Assembly: GCA_951812315.1 (NCBI GenBank) | Contig: CATOSA010000026.1 | Location: 57,758-121,757, forward strand | Length of the DNA stretch: 64,000 nucleotides | Direction of reading: 5' to 3' | Source: an uncultured Burkholderiales bacterium | Lineage (GTDB): Bacteria > Pseudomonadota > Gammaproteobacteria > Burkholderiales > Eutrophovitaceae | Part shown: positions 26,191 to 36,265 of the stretch, one piece after another | Numbering within the stretch: the first letter of the stretch is position 1 | Layout: every line of letters begins with the position of its first letter | Program-made: the position numbers and the translations under genes | The notes under the pieces: generated by a model | The model's input: the letters and a program-made list of their open reading frames with translations, nothing else | What the model was told of the DNA's origin: nothing | Databases searched by the model: none

Positions 26191-26613
26191 ATGAAAGCCT
26201 CTCTCCAGCCGGGCCTGACTTATCGCCACCAGTTCACGATACCTGAAAGCAAAACCGTCCCCCGCCTGTATCCCGAATCGGACATGTTCCGCGAAATGCC
26301 GGCGGTGCTGGCAACCGGCTTCATGGTCGGACTCATCGAATGGGCATGTATCGAACTGGCGCGACCTCACCTCGACTGGCCGGCCGAGCAGTCGCTGGGA
26401 ACCCATGTAAGCTTTTCTCATCTCGCCGCGACACCGCCGGGACTGACGGTTACGGTCGACGTCAAACTCGAGTCTGTGCACGGACGCAAGCTGGTCTTTT
26501 CAGCGATCGCGCATGACGGCGTCGATACGATCTCTGAAGGCAGGCACGAACGCGTGGTTATCGACGCGCAACGCTTCAACACAAAACTCGCGTCAAAGCA
26601 CCCGTTGCCATAG
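26191..26613 (+). CDS. thioesterase-like hotdog-fold protein (FlK-type)
   Basis: A 140-residue protein. The N-terminal half FREMPAVLATGFMVGLIEWA, with Thr/Gly and Glu in the helix, and GTHVSFSHLAATPPGLTVTV resemble the fluoroacetyl-CoA thioesterase FlK family of single hotdog proteins. These hydrolyse small acyl-CoA esters. The HxEVxxxAxT-like core is altered here, so substrate and activity are open. It follows the ATPase gene by 75 bases on the same strand, without obvious functional relation. Confidence 0.75.
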   Translation: MKASLQPGLTYRHQFTIPESKTVPRLYPESDMFREMPAVLATGFMVGLIEWACIELARPHLDWPAEQSLGTHVSFSHLAATPPGLTVTVDVKLESVHGRKLVFSAIAHDGVDTISEGRHERVVIDAQRFNTKLASKHPLP

Positions 26614-26856
26614 GCAGCAGCCAACCTGTCGCTGCGTACCCTGCGACTCGCGCGAGCATTCAGGGAAGAACAACCGTTGCTGCGGCAACCCGGCGCGACC
26701 GGGCCTGAAGCTTGCTGAATTCGCTATAGCAAATGCGCAATAACACAACGTTCGCCTCCCCAGGACAGTATGAATATTGAGCGGTTTTGTATGTGTGCGG
26801 GCTACCGGACCGTCTGCAACTAGACGCCAGCGCGGCCCAGCATCTCCAGCGATCTG
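26614..26856. other. intergenic, no feature seen
   Basis: About 240 bases between the thioesterase gene and the broken GGDEF gene. No hairpin or promoter could be supported. Confidence 0.3.
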
Positions 26857-29800
26857 ATGATCAGTCCCGGTTCGCACCGCCGCGAACGCCTCATTGCCGT
26901 GAGACGAAACGCAGTCGTATTGATTGCGTATCTCGCATTCAGCGCAGTCACAAATCCGTTGTCCGCATTCGCAAACAACGGCGAGGCATTGTTCTCAGCC
27001 GCGGGCGTCGCCCTCGGCGCCCTGCTGCTTTTTGGTTTCATCGTATTGCCGGCAGTAGCGATGGGTGCATTCATCGCCGCACTGTTCAGTGTCGGCCCGC
27101 TCGCGGCATTGATCGTGAGCAGCGCCGCCGTGCTCGGTACAACCAGTGGTTATGTCCTGATCAGCAAGTTCGGGAACGCCAGGAATCGACTACGAACTCT
27201 GCCGCAACTCGGCGCATTTCTGTTCGCCGGCATAGCCGGCAGCGGAGATCTTCTTGCCACTGGCGTCAACTGGTTGTTAAGCGATTCGCTGTCGGTACTT
27301 GTGCTGGTACCGGCGTTGTTCTCCGCGCGTGGTTTGCTCAATCTCGGCCCGCGAACGTCATCAATACCGAAGCCGCGCTGCTCACAGGGGTGCAGTGCGT
27401 AATCACCGCAATACTGTTTCTGGGACCCTGGTTTGAACCCGTTGCCCTGACTTACCTTTTGCTACCCATTGCGACGATACTCGCACTCAAATACCGGTTT
27501 CCGAGCACCGCATTCACGAATGTTTTCATATACGCATTTGTGATCGCCAGCGCCGCGGTGAATGGCGACATGCTTCTGGCCGAAACCGCGTTGTTACAGT
27601 TTCAATTCGTGATTCTGTTCTGTGCCACCTTGCTGATCGGCGTAAGCGCGCGCCAGAAAACCGCCACCCTCGCGGGCGTGCAGCAAAGTGAATCGCGATA
27701 CCGAAACATCGCCCAGCTATCGGCAGACTGGCATTGGCAACAGGACGAGAGTCTGAGATTTACCGTCGTTTCGGAACAAACGCCGGGATCGTCGGGTTTT
27801 GACCAGGCCGAAATGATTGGAAAAACGCGTTTGGAACTTCCGATAACCTGGTCAAGCGAGCTCGAAAAGAACCAACACCTTCAAACACTCCTCGCCCGCG
27901 AGCCATTTCGGGACGTCGTGTTACAAACGCCCGGAAATCACTTTACGCTGATAAGCGGTGAGCCGGTGTTTGATGACGACGGCGGCTTCTGCGGTTATCG
28001 CGGTGTCGGCCGTGACATCAGCGACATCAAACGCGTCCAGGAGTCCGCCGAACGTTCCCGGCAGTTTTTCGTCGACCTGGTCAATAACGTCCCGAACGCC
28101 ATTTCGGTCAAGGACGAAAAGCACCGATACCTGGAAGTGAACGAAGCATTCTGCCAGATGGTCGATGCGCGGCGCGAACAAATCATAGGTAGCGCTGACC
28201 ATAATTTCGCCAACGGCGAAATGGCCGCGAAGCTCTAGGAGAGGGATCGAGTCGCCCTGGACAGCAAGGCTCCTGTGTCATATGAAGCCGGATTCGGCAG
28301 CGGGGACGCACGAACCTGGTTCCTGGTGCGCAAGAATGCGATGACCAGTTCGGCGGGCGAACGCATTCTGGTTTCGGTGTTCACCAATCTGACAGAACGA
28401 AAACACATCGAAGAAGAATTGCGATCGAGCGAGCTGCGTTTCAGGGATTTCGCCGAAGCAGCGGGTGAGTATCTCTGGGAGACCGACAAGGATCAGCGAT
28501 TTACGTTTGTTTCTCCGCGCGTACTGTTCACCCTCGGTTACACCCCGGAGGAAATGAAGGGGCATTTAACGTCGGAATTCATGTCCAGTGAAGAAGCGGC
28601 GCGAATAAATGAATGGCGAGCGCACAATGCGCGCGCCGACAAGTCTTACCATGGGCTCGAGCACACGGTCATCCAGAAAGGAGGTAAAGCGATCTGGATG
28701 CTCACGAACGCTCTCGCCATCCACGACGAACATGGAAATTTCATTGGTCACCGTGGTACGAGTGCTGACATTACCGCCCGAAAGTCTGACGAAGCACGCA
28801 TTCACGAGCTCGCGAATCTCGATGCGCTCACCCAATTGCCCAACAGAATTTCCCTGAAAGACCGTGTTAAGCGCGCCGTTCACACCTGCCGGCGAACCAA
28901 CATGGTGGCGGCAATGCTGTTCGTTGATCTTGACCATTTCAAAACCATCAATGATTCACTCGGTCATCCAGTCGGCGACGCACTCCTGAAAGAGGTGGCC
29001 AATCGACTCAAGCGCTGCGTTCGCGGCGGCGATACGGTGAGCCGTTTTGGGGGCGACGAGTTCGTAATCCTGGTCGAGCAACTCGAAGATGTGCGCAATG
29101 CCGCATCGATTGCGCAGAAAATCCTCGATGCGCTAGCGCAACCGTTTGAAATCAGCGGTCAGATGCTGGCCTCGGGCTGCTCTATCGGCATTGCGGCCAT
29201 CCCGACCGATGGCGAGGTCCTGGAAACACTGCTGAAGAATGCCAACACTGCTATGTACGCCGCCAAGGAGGGCGGAAGAAACAACTATCAGTTCTTCGCT
29301 CTGAAGATGACACAACACGCGGTCAAACGTCACAAGATCGAAATGGAGTTGCGCGACGCAGTTTCCAAAGGTCAACTCCTGATGCACTACCAACCGCAAG
29401 TTGAAATCGCCAGTGGCAACATTGTCGTGGTAGAAGCATTGATGCGCTGGCAACATCCGGAACGCGGCCTGATTGAATCAACATCTTTCGTCCCGGTGGC
29501 CGAAGAATCAGGACTCATCGCGTCAATCGGAACGTGGGCTCTCCAATCGGTTTGCGCGCAGGCCAGTCAATGGCGAAACGCCGGTATTCCGATTTTGCGC
29601 GTTGCAGTCAATATTTCGCCACGCCAGACGCTCAACCCCGAAGCGTTCGCTCAATTCGTCGCAAATCAACTGGAGGCAAACGGCCTGGATGGCAGCATTC
29701 TCGAGTTTGAGATGACCGAAAGTCCATTACTCAAGCATGCCGATGCCAACGCCGTCTTGCTCAACCGGCTGGGCAAACTCGGTGTAAAAATCGCAGTTGA

Positions 29801-30176
29801 CGGTTTCGGCAAGGGATCATCGTCACTCGCATATCTCAAACAGAACGCGATCAACTCCTTGAAAATAGAGCGATCATTCATTCGAAACATTGAATCGGAT
29901 CCGGAAGACCTGGCAATCGTCAGGGCAATCATCGCGATGGCCCAAAATCTCAAACTGCGCGTGATTGCCGAAGGTGTTGAGACCAAACAACAACTAAGCT
30001 TGCTGAAGAAGCTCGGCTGTCACGTTTATCAGGGGTTTTATTTTGCGCGCCCAATGTCCGCGCAGGAATTGTTTGAGCGATACTTCGCCGATACACCGAC
30101 GCCCAAATCCGGGCGAACCAAAGACCGTTCTAACGCACGAGGCGCCGCATCGCGTCCTCGAGCCCGGACAGCGTAA
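26857..30176 (+). pseudogene. MASE1-PAS-PAS-GGDEF-EAL cyclic-di-GMP protein, broken by a frameshift and an amber codon
   Basis: The first frame (from 26857) encodes a MASE1-like membrane sensor with about seven helices up to LVLVPALFSARGLLNLGP. Near 27345-27365 the frame shifts by a missing base (a CCC run where CCCC would restore it). It continues through more helices and PAS domains to an in-frame TAG at 28236-28238. The same frame then continues without a further stop: PAS, GGDEF domain with RFGGDEFVIL and an RxxD inhibitory site (RGGD) five residues before it, then an EAL domain (VVEALMRWQHPE). The EAL domain looks inactive: the usual DDFGTG is DGFGKG and KIDRSF is KIERSF. If repaired, it would be a membrane diguanylate cyclase. 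The half downstream of the stop could in principle be translated alone from internal starts. Confidence 0.8.
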
Positions 30177-31308
30177 GCGGATACATTCGATCTTCCATCA
30201 GTTCACGGATCATCGGGATCGACTCGTAGTACGGCCAGCGCTCTTCCGGAGTGGGATTGATCCACACCGCCTTGCTATATACATCGAGCATGCGTTTGGC
30301 CCAAACCGCTCCTGCTTCTTCGTTGTGGTGCTCAATGCTTCCACCTGGATAGGCAATCTCGTAAGGACTCATCGCGGCATCGCCGACGAACACAAGTTTG
30401 TAGTCGTGACTATACTTGTGAAGAATCTGCATCATCGGAATGCGTTCGCTGTTGCGCCGCCGGTTGTCTTTCCACACTGACTCGTAAACGAAGTTGTGGA
30501 AATAGAAATACTCAAGATGCTTGAACTCGGAGCGAGCCGCAGAGAACAGTTCCTGGCAAACGCGAACATGGTCCTCCATCGACCCGCCGACATCCAGAAA
30601 CAGCAAAACCTTTACCGCGTTGTGACGTTCCGGAACCATCTTCAGATCAAGATAGCCGGCGTTGCGCGCTGTTGAGCTGATGGTATCGTCCATATCCAGC
30701 TCTTCCGCCGCACCTTCACGCGCAAAGCGGCGCAAACGTCGCAGCGCGACCTTGATATTGCGCGTGCCCAGTTCTATCGAATCATCAAGGTTTCGAAACT
30801 CTCGCTGATCCCAGATCTTGACCGCACGCCGGTTACGTGATCCTTGCTGGCCGATTCTCACACCCTCAGGATTGTAGCCATAAGCGCCAAACGGCGAAGT
30901 GCCGGCGGTTCCGATCCATTTCGACCCGCCCTGATGCCGCCCCTCTTGCTCCTCAAGACGTTTCTTGAGGGTCTCCATCAACTTCTCCCAGCCACCCATT
31001 GACTCGACCAGCTGCTTTTCTTCCTCCGTCATCGACAACTCAGCCTGGCGGCGCAGCCATTCAACAGGAATTTCGGCGAACAAATCGTCCGGCAACGCCT
31101 GAATCCCGCGGAAATATTCTCCGAACACGCGATCGAATCGATCGTAATGGGATTCGTCCTTGACGAGCGAGGTGCGCGCGAGGAGATAAAAATCGTCCAG
31201 GCTTCCGGAAATGACATGCTTCTGCAGTGCTTCGACCAGGGTCAGATATTCCTTGATCGATGTCGGCACGCCGCCTTCGCGCAACTTGAGAAAGAATTCG
31301 GTCAGCAT
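30130..31308 (-). CDS. VWA-domain protein, CoxE-like
   Basis: A 392-residue cytosolic protein. The C-terminal von Willebrand A domain begins around residue 220 with KVLLFLDVGGSMEDHVRV, a MIDAS metal site in the DxGGS form used by this family. FVGDAAMSPYEI lies later. The N-terminal part is helical and charged, typical of CoxE/YeiM-like partners of MoxR ATPases. Together with the MoxR gene 92 bases upstream it should form a chaperone pair that remodels or inserts cofactors into a client enzyme. No cox, nor or denitrification gene is adjacent, so the client is unknown. The 3' end overlaps the convergent GGDEF gene by 47 bases. Confidence 0.87.
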   Translation of the reverse strand: MLTEFFLKLREGGVPTSIKEYLTLVEALQKHVISGSLDDFYLLARTSLVKDESHYDRFDRVFGEYFRGIQALPDDLFAEIPVEWLRRQAELSMTEEEKQLVESMGGWEKLMETLKKRLEEQEGRHQGGSKWIGTAGTSPFGAYGYNPEGVRIGQQGSRNRRAVKIWDQREFRNLDDSIELGTRNIKVALRRLRRFAREGAAEELDMDDTISSTARNAGYLDLKMVPERHNAVKVLLFLDVGGSMEDHVRVCQELFSAARSEFKHLEYFYFHNFVYESVWKDNRRRNSERIPMMQILHKYSHDYKLVFVGDAAMSPYEIAYPGGSIEHHNEEAGAVWAKRMLDVYSKAVWINPTPEERWPYYESIPMIRELMEDRMYPLTLSGLEDAMRRLVR

Positions 31309-31400
31309 ATCGAAACGTCAAACATGCAAGTGTTTCCGTATCTTCTTGTTCATCATTTTGACAGTGAGTCAGTCTCGTTCTGCGTTCACCCGCGAGCTGT

Positions 31401-32273
31401 TCATCTTGCCCGGCGTGACATGAACACCAGCCGCTCAAAAAGATGCACGTCCTGCTCGTTCTTCAACAACGCACCGGCGAGTGGCGGAATAATCTTGCGT
31501 TTATCCTGCGAGCGCAGTGCTTCGGCGGATATGTCTTCTGCCATGAGCAGTTTCAGCCAGTCGAGCAATTCTGACGTCGACGGTTTCTTCTTCAGGCCCG
31601 GCACATCGCGAATCTCGAAAAACGCTTCGAGCGATTCACGCAAGAGCATCTTCTTCACGTCCGGGAAGTGAACGTCGACGATCTTCTTCATCGTATCGGA
31701 ATCCGGAAAACGAATGTAGTGGAAGAAACACCGGCGCAGGAATGCGTCCGGAAGTTCTTTCTCATTGTTACTGGTGATAATGATGATGGGCCGGTTTTTC
31801 GCGCTGATCAGCTGGCGCGTTTCGTAAACGAAAAACTCCATGCGGTCGAGCTCGCGTAGCAAATCATTCGGAAACTCGATATCTGCCTTGTCGATCTCAT
31901 CGATCAGTACCACTGCCTGCTTGTCCGACTCGAACGCCTCCCACAGCGGGCCGCGCACGATGTAGTTTGCGATGTCCTGGACCTTCTCGTCGCCAAGCTG
32001 CGAATCGCGCAGTCGCGAAACGGCGTCGTATTCATACAGACCTTGCTGGGCTTTGGACGTGGACTTGATGTGCCACTGAATAAGCGGCATCCCCAGAGCC
32101 TGCGCGACCTCGACCGCGAGCATGGTTTTGCCGGTGCCTGGTTCGCCTTTGATAAGCAACGGCCTTTCGAGCGTCACGGCGGCGTTGACGGCCATCATCA
32201 GGTCTTCGCTTGCGACGTAGGTTTCGGTTCCGGTGAATTTCATTGAACTATGGCTCTTGTTATTGGCAAACAC
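31401..32273 (-). CDS. MoxR-family AAA+ ATPase
   Basis: A 290-residue AAA+ protein. Walker A is GEPGTGKTML near residue 42, Walker B is VLIDEIDKAD, sensor 1 is IIIITSNNEKELPDAF, and the arginine-finger region is FLRRCFFHYIRFPD. The EYDAVSRLRDSQLGDEKV insert is typical of the MoxR/CoxD branch. The likely start is the ATG of MKFTGTETYVAS at 32243; the frame extends to 32273. It acts with the downstream VWA protein as a MoxR-VWA chaperone system. Transcription runs away from the glycolate cluster on the opposite strand, with about 90 bases between them. Confidence 0.9.
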   Translation of the reverse strand: MFANNKSHSSMKFTGTETYVASEDLMMAVNAAVTLERPLLIKGEPGTGKTMLAVEVAQALGMPLIQWHIKSTSKAQQGLYEYDAVSRLRDSQLGDEKVQDIANYIVRGPLWEAFESDKQAVVLIDEIDKADIEFPNDLLRELDRMEFFVYETRQLISAKNRPIIIITSNNEKELPDAFLRRCFFHYIRFPDSDTMKKIVDVHFPDVKKMLLRESLEAFFEIRDVPGLKKKPSTSELLDWLKLLMAEDISAEALRSQDKRKIIPPLAGALLKNEQDVHLFERLVFMSRRAR

Positions 32274-32361
32274 GCATTATACGTTCCACTCGGGGTTGCC
32301 CGGCAGCAGGCGTTTATAATCTCGCCTCACGTTTCATAACGCCACAGGAACGAGGTCACAG

Positions 32362-33138
32362 GTGCCCAAGCTCAATGCCAATTTGTCGATGATGTTCAAC
32401 GAAGTCGACTTTCCGGAACGCTTCGATGCCGCTGCCAGGGCCGGCTTCAAGGGCGTCGAATTTCTGTTCCCCTACGCCTTCGAGAAGAGTGTTCTGTCCG
32501 ACAAGCTCGAGAAAAACCAGCTTGAAATGGTGTTGTTCAACATGCCGCCTGGCGATTGGGAGGCAGGCGACCGCGGCATGGCCTGCGATCCGGCGCGAAC
32601 TGCGGAGTTTCAGGACAATGTCGGGCTGGCCCTTGATTACGCACTGGCGCTGAACTGCAAGCAGGTGCACTGCATGGCCGGCCTGAAACCGCGCGGGGTC
32701 AGCAACGAGGCAATGCGTGAGACCTATATCGAGAATTTGCAGTTTGCCGGTAAAGCGCTCGCAAAGCACAATATTTCGGTGCTCATTGAAGCGATCAACA
32801 CGCGCGACATCCCGGGCTTTTATCTGAATTATTCGGCGCAGGCCGTTGACATCATGCACTACGCGAACGTGCCGAATCTCGCCTTCCAGTACGATATTTA
32901 TCACATGCAAATCATGGAAGGTGACCTGGCGCTCACCATCGAAAAACATCTGTCAAAGATTGGCCATATGCAACTCGCCGATACACCGGGCCGCCACGAA
33001 CCCGGTAGCGGCGAGATCAATTACCCGTTCCTGTTCGATTTCATTGATCGCGTTGGGTACAAGGGCTGGATCGGCTGTGAATACCGTCCGGCAGGTAAAA
33101 CCGAAGATGGCCTTGCCTGGGCGAAAGCCTATCTTTGA
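32362..33138 (+). CDS. hyi: hydroxypyruvate isomerase
   Basis: A 258-residue TIM-barrel protein of the AP-endonuclease-2 fold. It contains LNANLSMMFNEVDFPERFDA at the N-terminus, IEAINTRDIPGFYL with the metal-binding Glu, QYDIYHMQIMEGD and GHMQLADTPGRHEPGSGEIN with the other metal ligands. All are characteristic of Hyi, which interconverts hydroxypyruvate and tartronate semialdehyde in glyoxylate assimilation. The start is GTG at 32362. It opens a plus-strand run with GlxR, glycerate kinase and GlcDEF, which supports the assignment. Confidence 0.92.
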   Translation: MPKLNANLSMMFNEVDFPERFDAAARAGFKGVEFLFPYAFEKSVLSDKLEKNQLEMVLFNMPPGDWEAGDRGMACDPARTAEFQDNVGLALDYALALNCKQVHCMAGLKPRGVSNEAMRETYIENLQFAGKALAKHNISVLIEAINTRDIPGFYLNYSAQAVDIMHYANVPNLAFQYDIYHMQIMEGDLALTIEKHLSKIGHMQLADTPGRHEPGSGEINYPFLFDFIDRVGYKGWIGCEYRPAGKTEDGLAWAKAYL

Positions 33139-33256
33139 AACATTGGCTCTGACAATAACGAATACTCAAGGAAAAGACCGAATACATTTGCTCCAGCCGG
33201 GTGAGTCCCTTGACCGTAACCCGGCATGACACGCCAAATATTACGGAGGATATGAA

Positions 33257-34138
33257 ATGAACGTTGGATTTATTGGACTCGGGATCATGGGCAAGCCCAT
33301 GGCCGGCAAATTGATCGAAGGCGGTCACACTCTCTACCTGCAAACGCGAAGCGGCGTGCCGAACGAACTGACCGCGGCAGGCGGTATTGCCTGCGCCACG
33401 CCAAAGGAAGTCGCACAGAAAGCAGACATCATCATCACGATGGTGCCCGATACCCCGGACGTGGAGAAAGTTCTGTTCGGCGAAAACGGCGTCGCGGACG
33501 GTCCGTCCAAAGGCAAGATCATTGTCGACATGAGTTCCATCTCGCCCATTGAGACCCGGGCGTTCGCGGAACGAATGGCAGAAGTCGGTGTTGATTATGT
33601 GGATGCACCGGTATCGGGCGGCGAAGTCGGCGCAAAGAATGCTGCACTCACCATCATGGTCGGCGCGACTGAAGCGACCTTCGAAAAGGTCAAACCGTTG
33701 TTCGAACTGATGGGAAAAAACATCACGCTCGTCGGCGGTATCGGCGCCGGTCAGGTTTGCAAGGTCGCGAACCAGATTGTCGTCGCACTGAATATCGAAG
33801 CGGTCGGCGAAGCGCTGCTGCTCGCATCCAAAGCCGGCGTCGATCCGGCCAAAGTTCGCCAGGCGCTGATGGGCGGCTTCGCGTCATCGAAAATCCTCGA
33901 GGTGCATGGCGAGCGCATGATCAAACGAACATTCGATCCCGGATTTCGCATCGAGCTGCATCAGAAAGATCTGAACCTGGCGTTGTCTACGGCCCGCGGA
34001 CTCGGCATGAGTCTTCCCAATACCGCGACAGCGCAGGAATTGTTCAACGCCTGTCAGGCACATGGCGGCGGGCAATCGGACCATTCGGCAATGGTCAAGG
34101 CGCTGGAAACGCTCGCCAATCATACTGTTGCGGATTGA
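33257..34138 (+). CDS. glxR: tartronate semialdehyde reductase (2-hydroxy-3-oxopropionate reductase)
   Basis: A 293-residue beta-hydroxyacid dehydrogenase. The NAD(P) fingerprint GFIGLGIMGKPMA is at residues 4-16, the substrate-binding DAPVSGGEVGA is near 116, and the catalytic Lys lies in GAGQVCKVANQIVV at about 170. It reduces tartronate semialdehyde to D-glycerate. Other family members act on 3-hydroxyisobutyrate, but the neighbouring hyi and glycerate kinase genes point to GlxR/GarR. A good RBS (GGAGGATATGAA) precedes the ATG. Confidence 0.92.
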   Translation: MNVGFIGLGIMGKPMAGKLIEGGHTLYLQTRSGVPNELTAAGGIACATPKEVAQKADIIITMVPDTPDVEKVLFGENGVADGPSKGKIIVDMSSISPIETRAFAERMAEVGVDYVDAPVSGGEVGAKNAALTIMVGATEATFEKVKPLFELMGKNITLVGGIGAGQVCKVANQIVVALNIEAVGEALLLASKAGVDPAKVRQALMGGFASSKILEVHGERMIKRTFDPGFRIELHQKDLNLALSTARGLGMSLPNTATAQELFNACQAHGGGQSDHSAMVKALETLANHTVAD

Positions 34139-34250
34139 TTGCAGGGCTTGCACCCGTAGCCAGCAGTTGCCCCCGAGTCTCATCGAACCTGCTACTTGCG
34201 GGCTGGCAGTGCGACAATAGCGATTACTGCAACATGGCCGGTAGATCACT

Positions 34251-34886
34251 GTGATTACACTTCACCACCTCAATAATTCCCGTTCGCAACGCGTACTGTG
34301 GCTGCTCGAAGAACTCGGGCTCGAATACGAGCTGGTCGCTTACCAACGCGATGCGGTCAGCAACCTCGCGCCGCCAGAGCTCAAAAAAGTTCACCCGCTC
34401 GGCAAATCACCAGTGATCGAGGACAATGGCCTCCTTGTCGCCGAATCTGCCACCATCGTCGAGTACCTTGCACGCAAATACGGCGATGGCTCGCTGACAC
34501 CCGAGCAAAACATTAACTCCCAGGATTACCTGAACTATTTGCACTGGATGCACTTCGCCGAAGGTTCCGGAATGCTGCCGTTGCTGCTCAAGCTATACGT
34601 CAGTCGCCTCGGCGATGCCGGGCAGCCGCTATGGCCGCGCATCGACAGCGAGTTGAGCAATCACTTCGCCTACATGAGCGACTCGCTTGGCGATCACGAC
34701 TGGTTTGTCGCGAATCGCTTCTCGGCTGCAGACATTCAACTTTCCTTTGTCATCGAAGCCGGTGCAATGCGTGGTCCGGTCGCGGACCATCCGAACCTGG
34801 TGCAATACAAAGAGCGCTTTCGGGCACGCCCTGCGTACCAGCGCGCACTGGAGCGCGGCGGCCCTTACAAGTTCGCTGAAACGTGA
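34251..34886 (+). CDS. glutathione S-transferase
   Basis: A 211-residue two-domain GST. The thioredoxin-fold N-terminus reads ITLHHLNNSRSQRVLWLLEE with a Ser in the catalytic position. The glutathione-binding GKSPVIEDNGLLVAESATIV segment is near residues 49-68. An all-helical C-terminal domain ends in RPAYQRALERGGPYKF. It probably conjugates or isomerises small electrophiles. It is embedded between two glyoxylate-pathway genes, so it may deal with reactive aldehydes there, but this is only positional inference. Confidence 0.9.
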   Translation: MITLHHLNNSRSQRVLWLLEELGLEYELVAYQRDAVSNLAPPELKKVHPLGKSPVIEDNGLLVAESATIVEYLARKYGDGSLTPEQNINSQDYLNYLHWMHFAEGSGMLPLLLKLYVSRLGDAGQPLWPRIDSELSNHFAYMSDSLGDHDWFVANRFSAADIQLSFVIEAGAMRGPVADHPNLVQYKERFRARPAYQRALERGGPYKFAET

Positions 34887-34974
34887 TTGCACAGCGTAGG
34901 CATGAATCACAGCGCAGACATGAGTTTCCGAGACTACGCCCGGCGCCAGCAACGCGCTTGAGCGCAACAGCACG

Positions 34975-36237
34975 ATGATCCAGGATCCACAGGCATTCCT
35001 GCGCCAACTGTTTGACGCGGCGGTAGCAGCAGCACTGCCGGACAAGTCAATACGCGAACATCTGCCCGAGCCACCAGAGGGCCGAACCATCGTCGTGGGC
35101 TGCGGAAAAGCCGCAGCCTCGATGGCGAAAGCTGTCGAAACGCATTGGCCGGCACCGCTCAAAGGTCTGGTGATTACGCGCTACGGTCACCATGTTCCGA
35201 CGCAACGCATTGAAGTTGTCGAAGCTGCGCACCCGGTGCCTGACGAAGCCGGCCTTGACGCGACACGGAGAGTCCTCGCGATGGTGCAGGACTTGTCGGC
35301 AGATGACATGGTCTTGTTTCTTGTGTCAGGCGGTGGTTCGGCGCTGATGACGCTGCCCGCACCGGGAATTTCGCTTCAGGACAAACAGGCGCTCAACGCC
35401 GCGCTGTTAAAAAGCGGTGCAAATATCACCGAGATGAACTGCGTGCGCAAACACGTATCCGCAGTCAAAGGCGGACGACTTGCGGCTGCCGCCGCGCCCG
35501 CGAAAATCGTCACGCTGGCGATATCCGACATACCTGGCGATGACCCCGCCGTCATCGCATCCGGTCCGACCGTGGCAGATCCGACCACCTTTGCCGATGC
35601 GCTTGCGATTATCGACAAGTACGGCATCCGCGAACCAGCCAGCGTTATCCAGCACTTGCGGGCAGGCATGGATGAGACGCCAAAACCCGGAGACGCCCGG
35701 CTCGCCAGCGCCGAATTACGCATGATTGCGACGCCACAGATTTCACTTGAAGCCGCCGCCGCGATCGCGGTCGGTAATGGTGTTACGCCCGTCATCCTCG
35801 GGGACGCCATTGAAGGCGAAGCGCGCGAGGTCGCCCTGGTTCACGCCGGCATCGCAAATCAGGTGCTTCGCCACAAGCAACCGGCGCCGCCGCCGTGCGT
35901 GCTTCTGTCAGGAGGTGAAACCACCGTCACGGTGCGAGGCTCCGGCCGCGGCGGGCGCAATGCAGAGTTCTTGCTGGCGCTGACGATTGCACTGGGCGGT
36001 GCCAGTCGCGCGTGGACGTTTGCCGGTGATACCGACGGCATTGACGGCACGGAAAATAACGCCGGCGCCATTGCCGGGCCTGACTCTCTTGCACGCGGAG
36101 ACAAGATCGGGATGGACGCCAAATCAATGCTTACCGATAATGACGGCTACAGCTTCTTCAGCGGCCTCGGTGACCTGGTTATCACCGGACCGACCATGAC
36201 CAACGTTAACGATTTTCGTGCCATTCTGATCACCTGA
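34975..36237 (+). CDS. glycerate 2-kinase (GckA/TtuD family)
   Basis: A 420-residue DUF4147/MOFRL enzyme. The N-terminal domain contains VVGCGKAAASMAKAVE, FLVSGGGSALMTLPAPG and VRKHVSAVKGGRLA. The C-terminal MOFRL domain has LLSGGETTVTVRGSGRGGRN and FAGDTDGIDGTENNAGA. These enzymes phosphorylate D-glycerate to 2-phosphoglycerate; older annotations call them hydroxypyruvate reductase (TtuD). It consumes the glycerate made by GlxR. It sits 28 bases upstream of glcD, so it is probably co-transcribed. Confidence 0.9.
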   Translation: MIQDPQAFLRQLFDAAVAAALPDKSIREHLPEPPEGRTIVVGCGKAAASMAKAVETHWPAPLKGLVITRYGHHVPTQRIEVVEAAHPVPDEAGLDATRRVLAMVQDLSADDMVLFLVSGGGSALMTLPAPGISLQDKQALNAALLKSGANITEMNCVRKHVSAVKGGRLAAAAAPAKIVTLAISDIPGDDPAVIASGPTVADPTTFADALAIIDKYGIREPASVIQHLRAGMDETPKPGDARLASAELRMIATPQISLEAAAAIAVGNGVTPVILGDAIEGEAREVALVHAGIANQVLRHKQPAPPPCVLLSGGETTVTVRGSGRGGRNAEFLLALTIALGGASRAWTFAGDTDGIDGTENNAGAIAGPDSLARGDKIGMDAKSMLTDNDGYSFFSGLGDLVITGPTMTNVNDFRAILIT

Positions 36238-36265
36238 CACATGCATTCAAGCTTCTGTTTCCATC

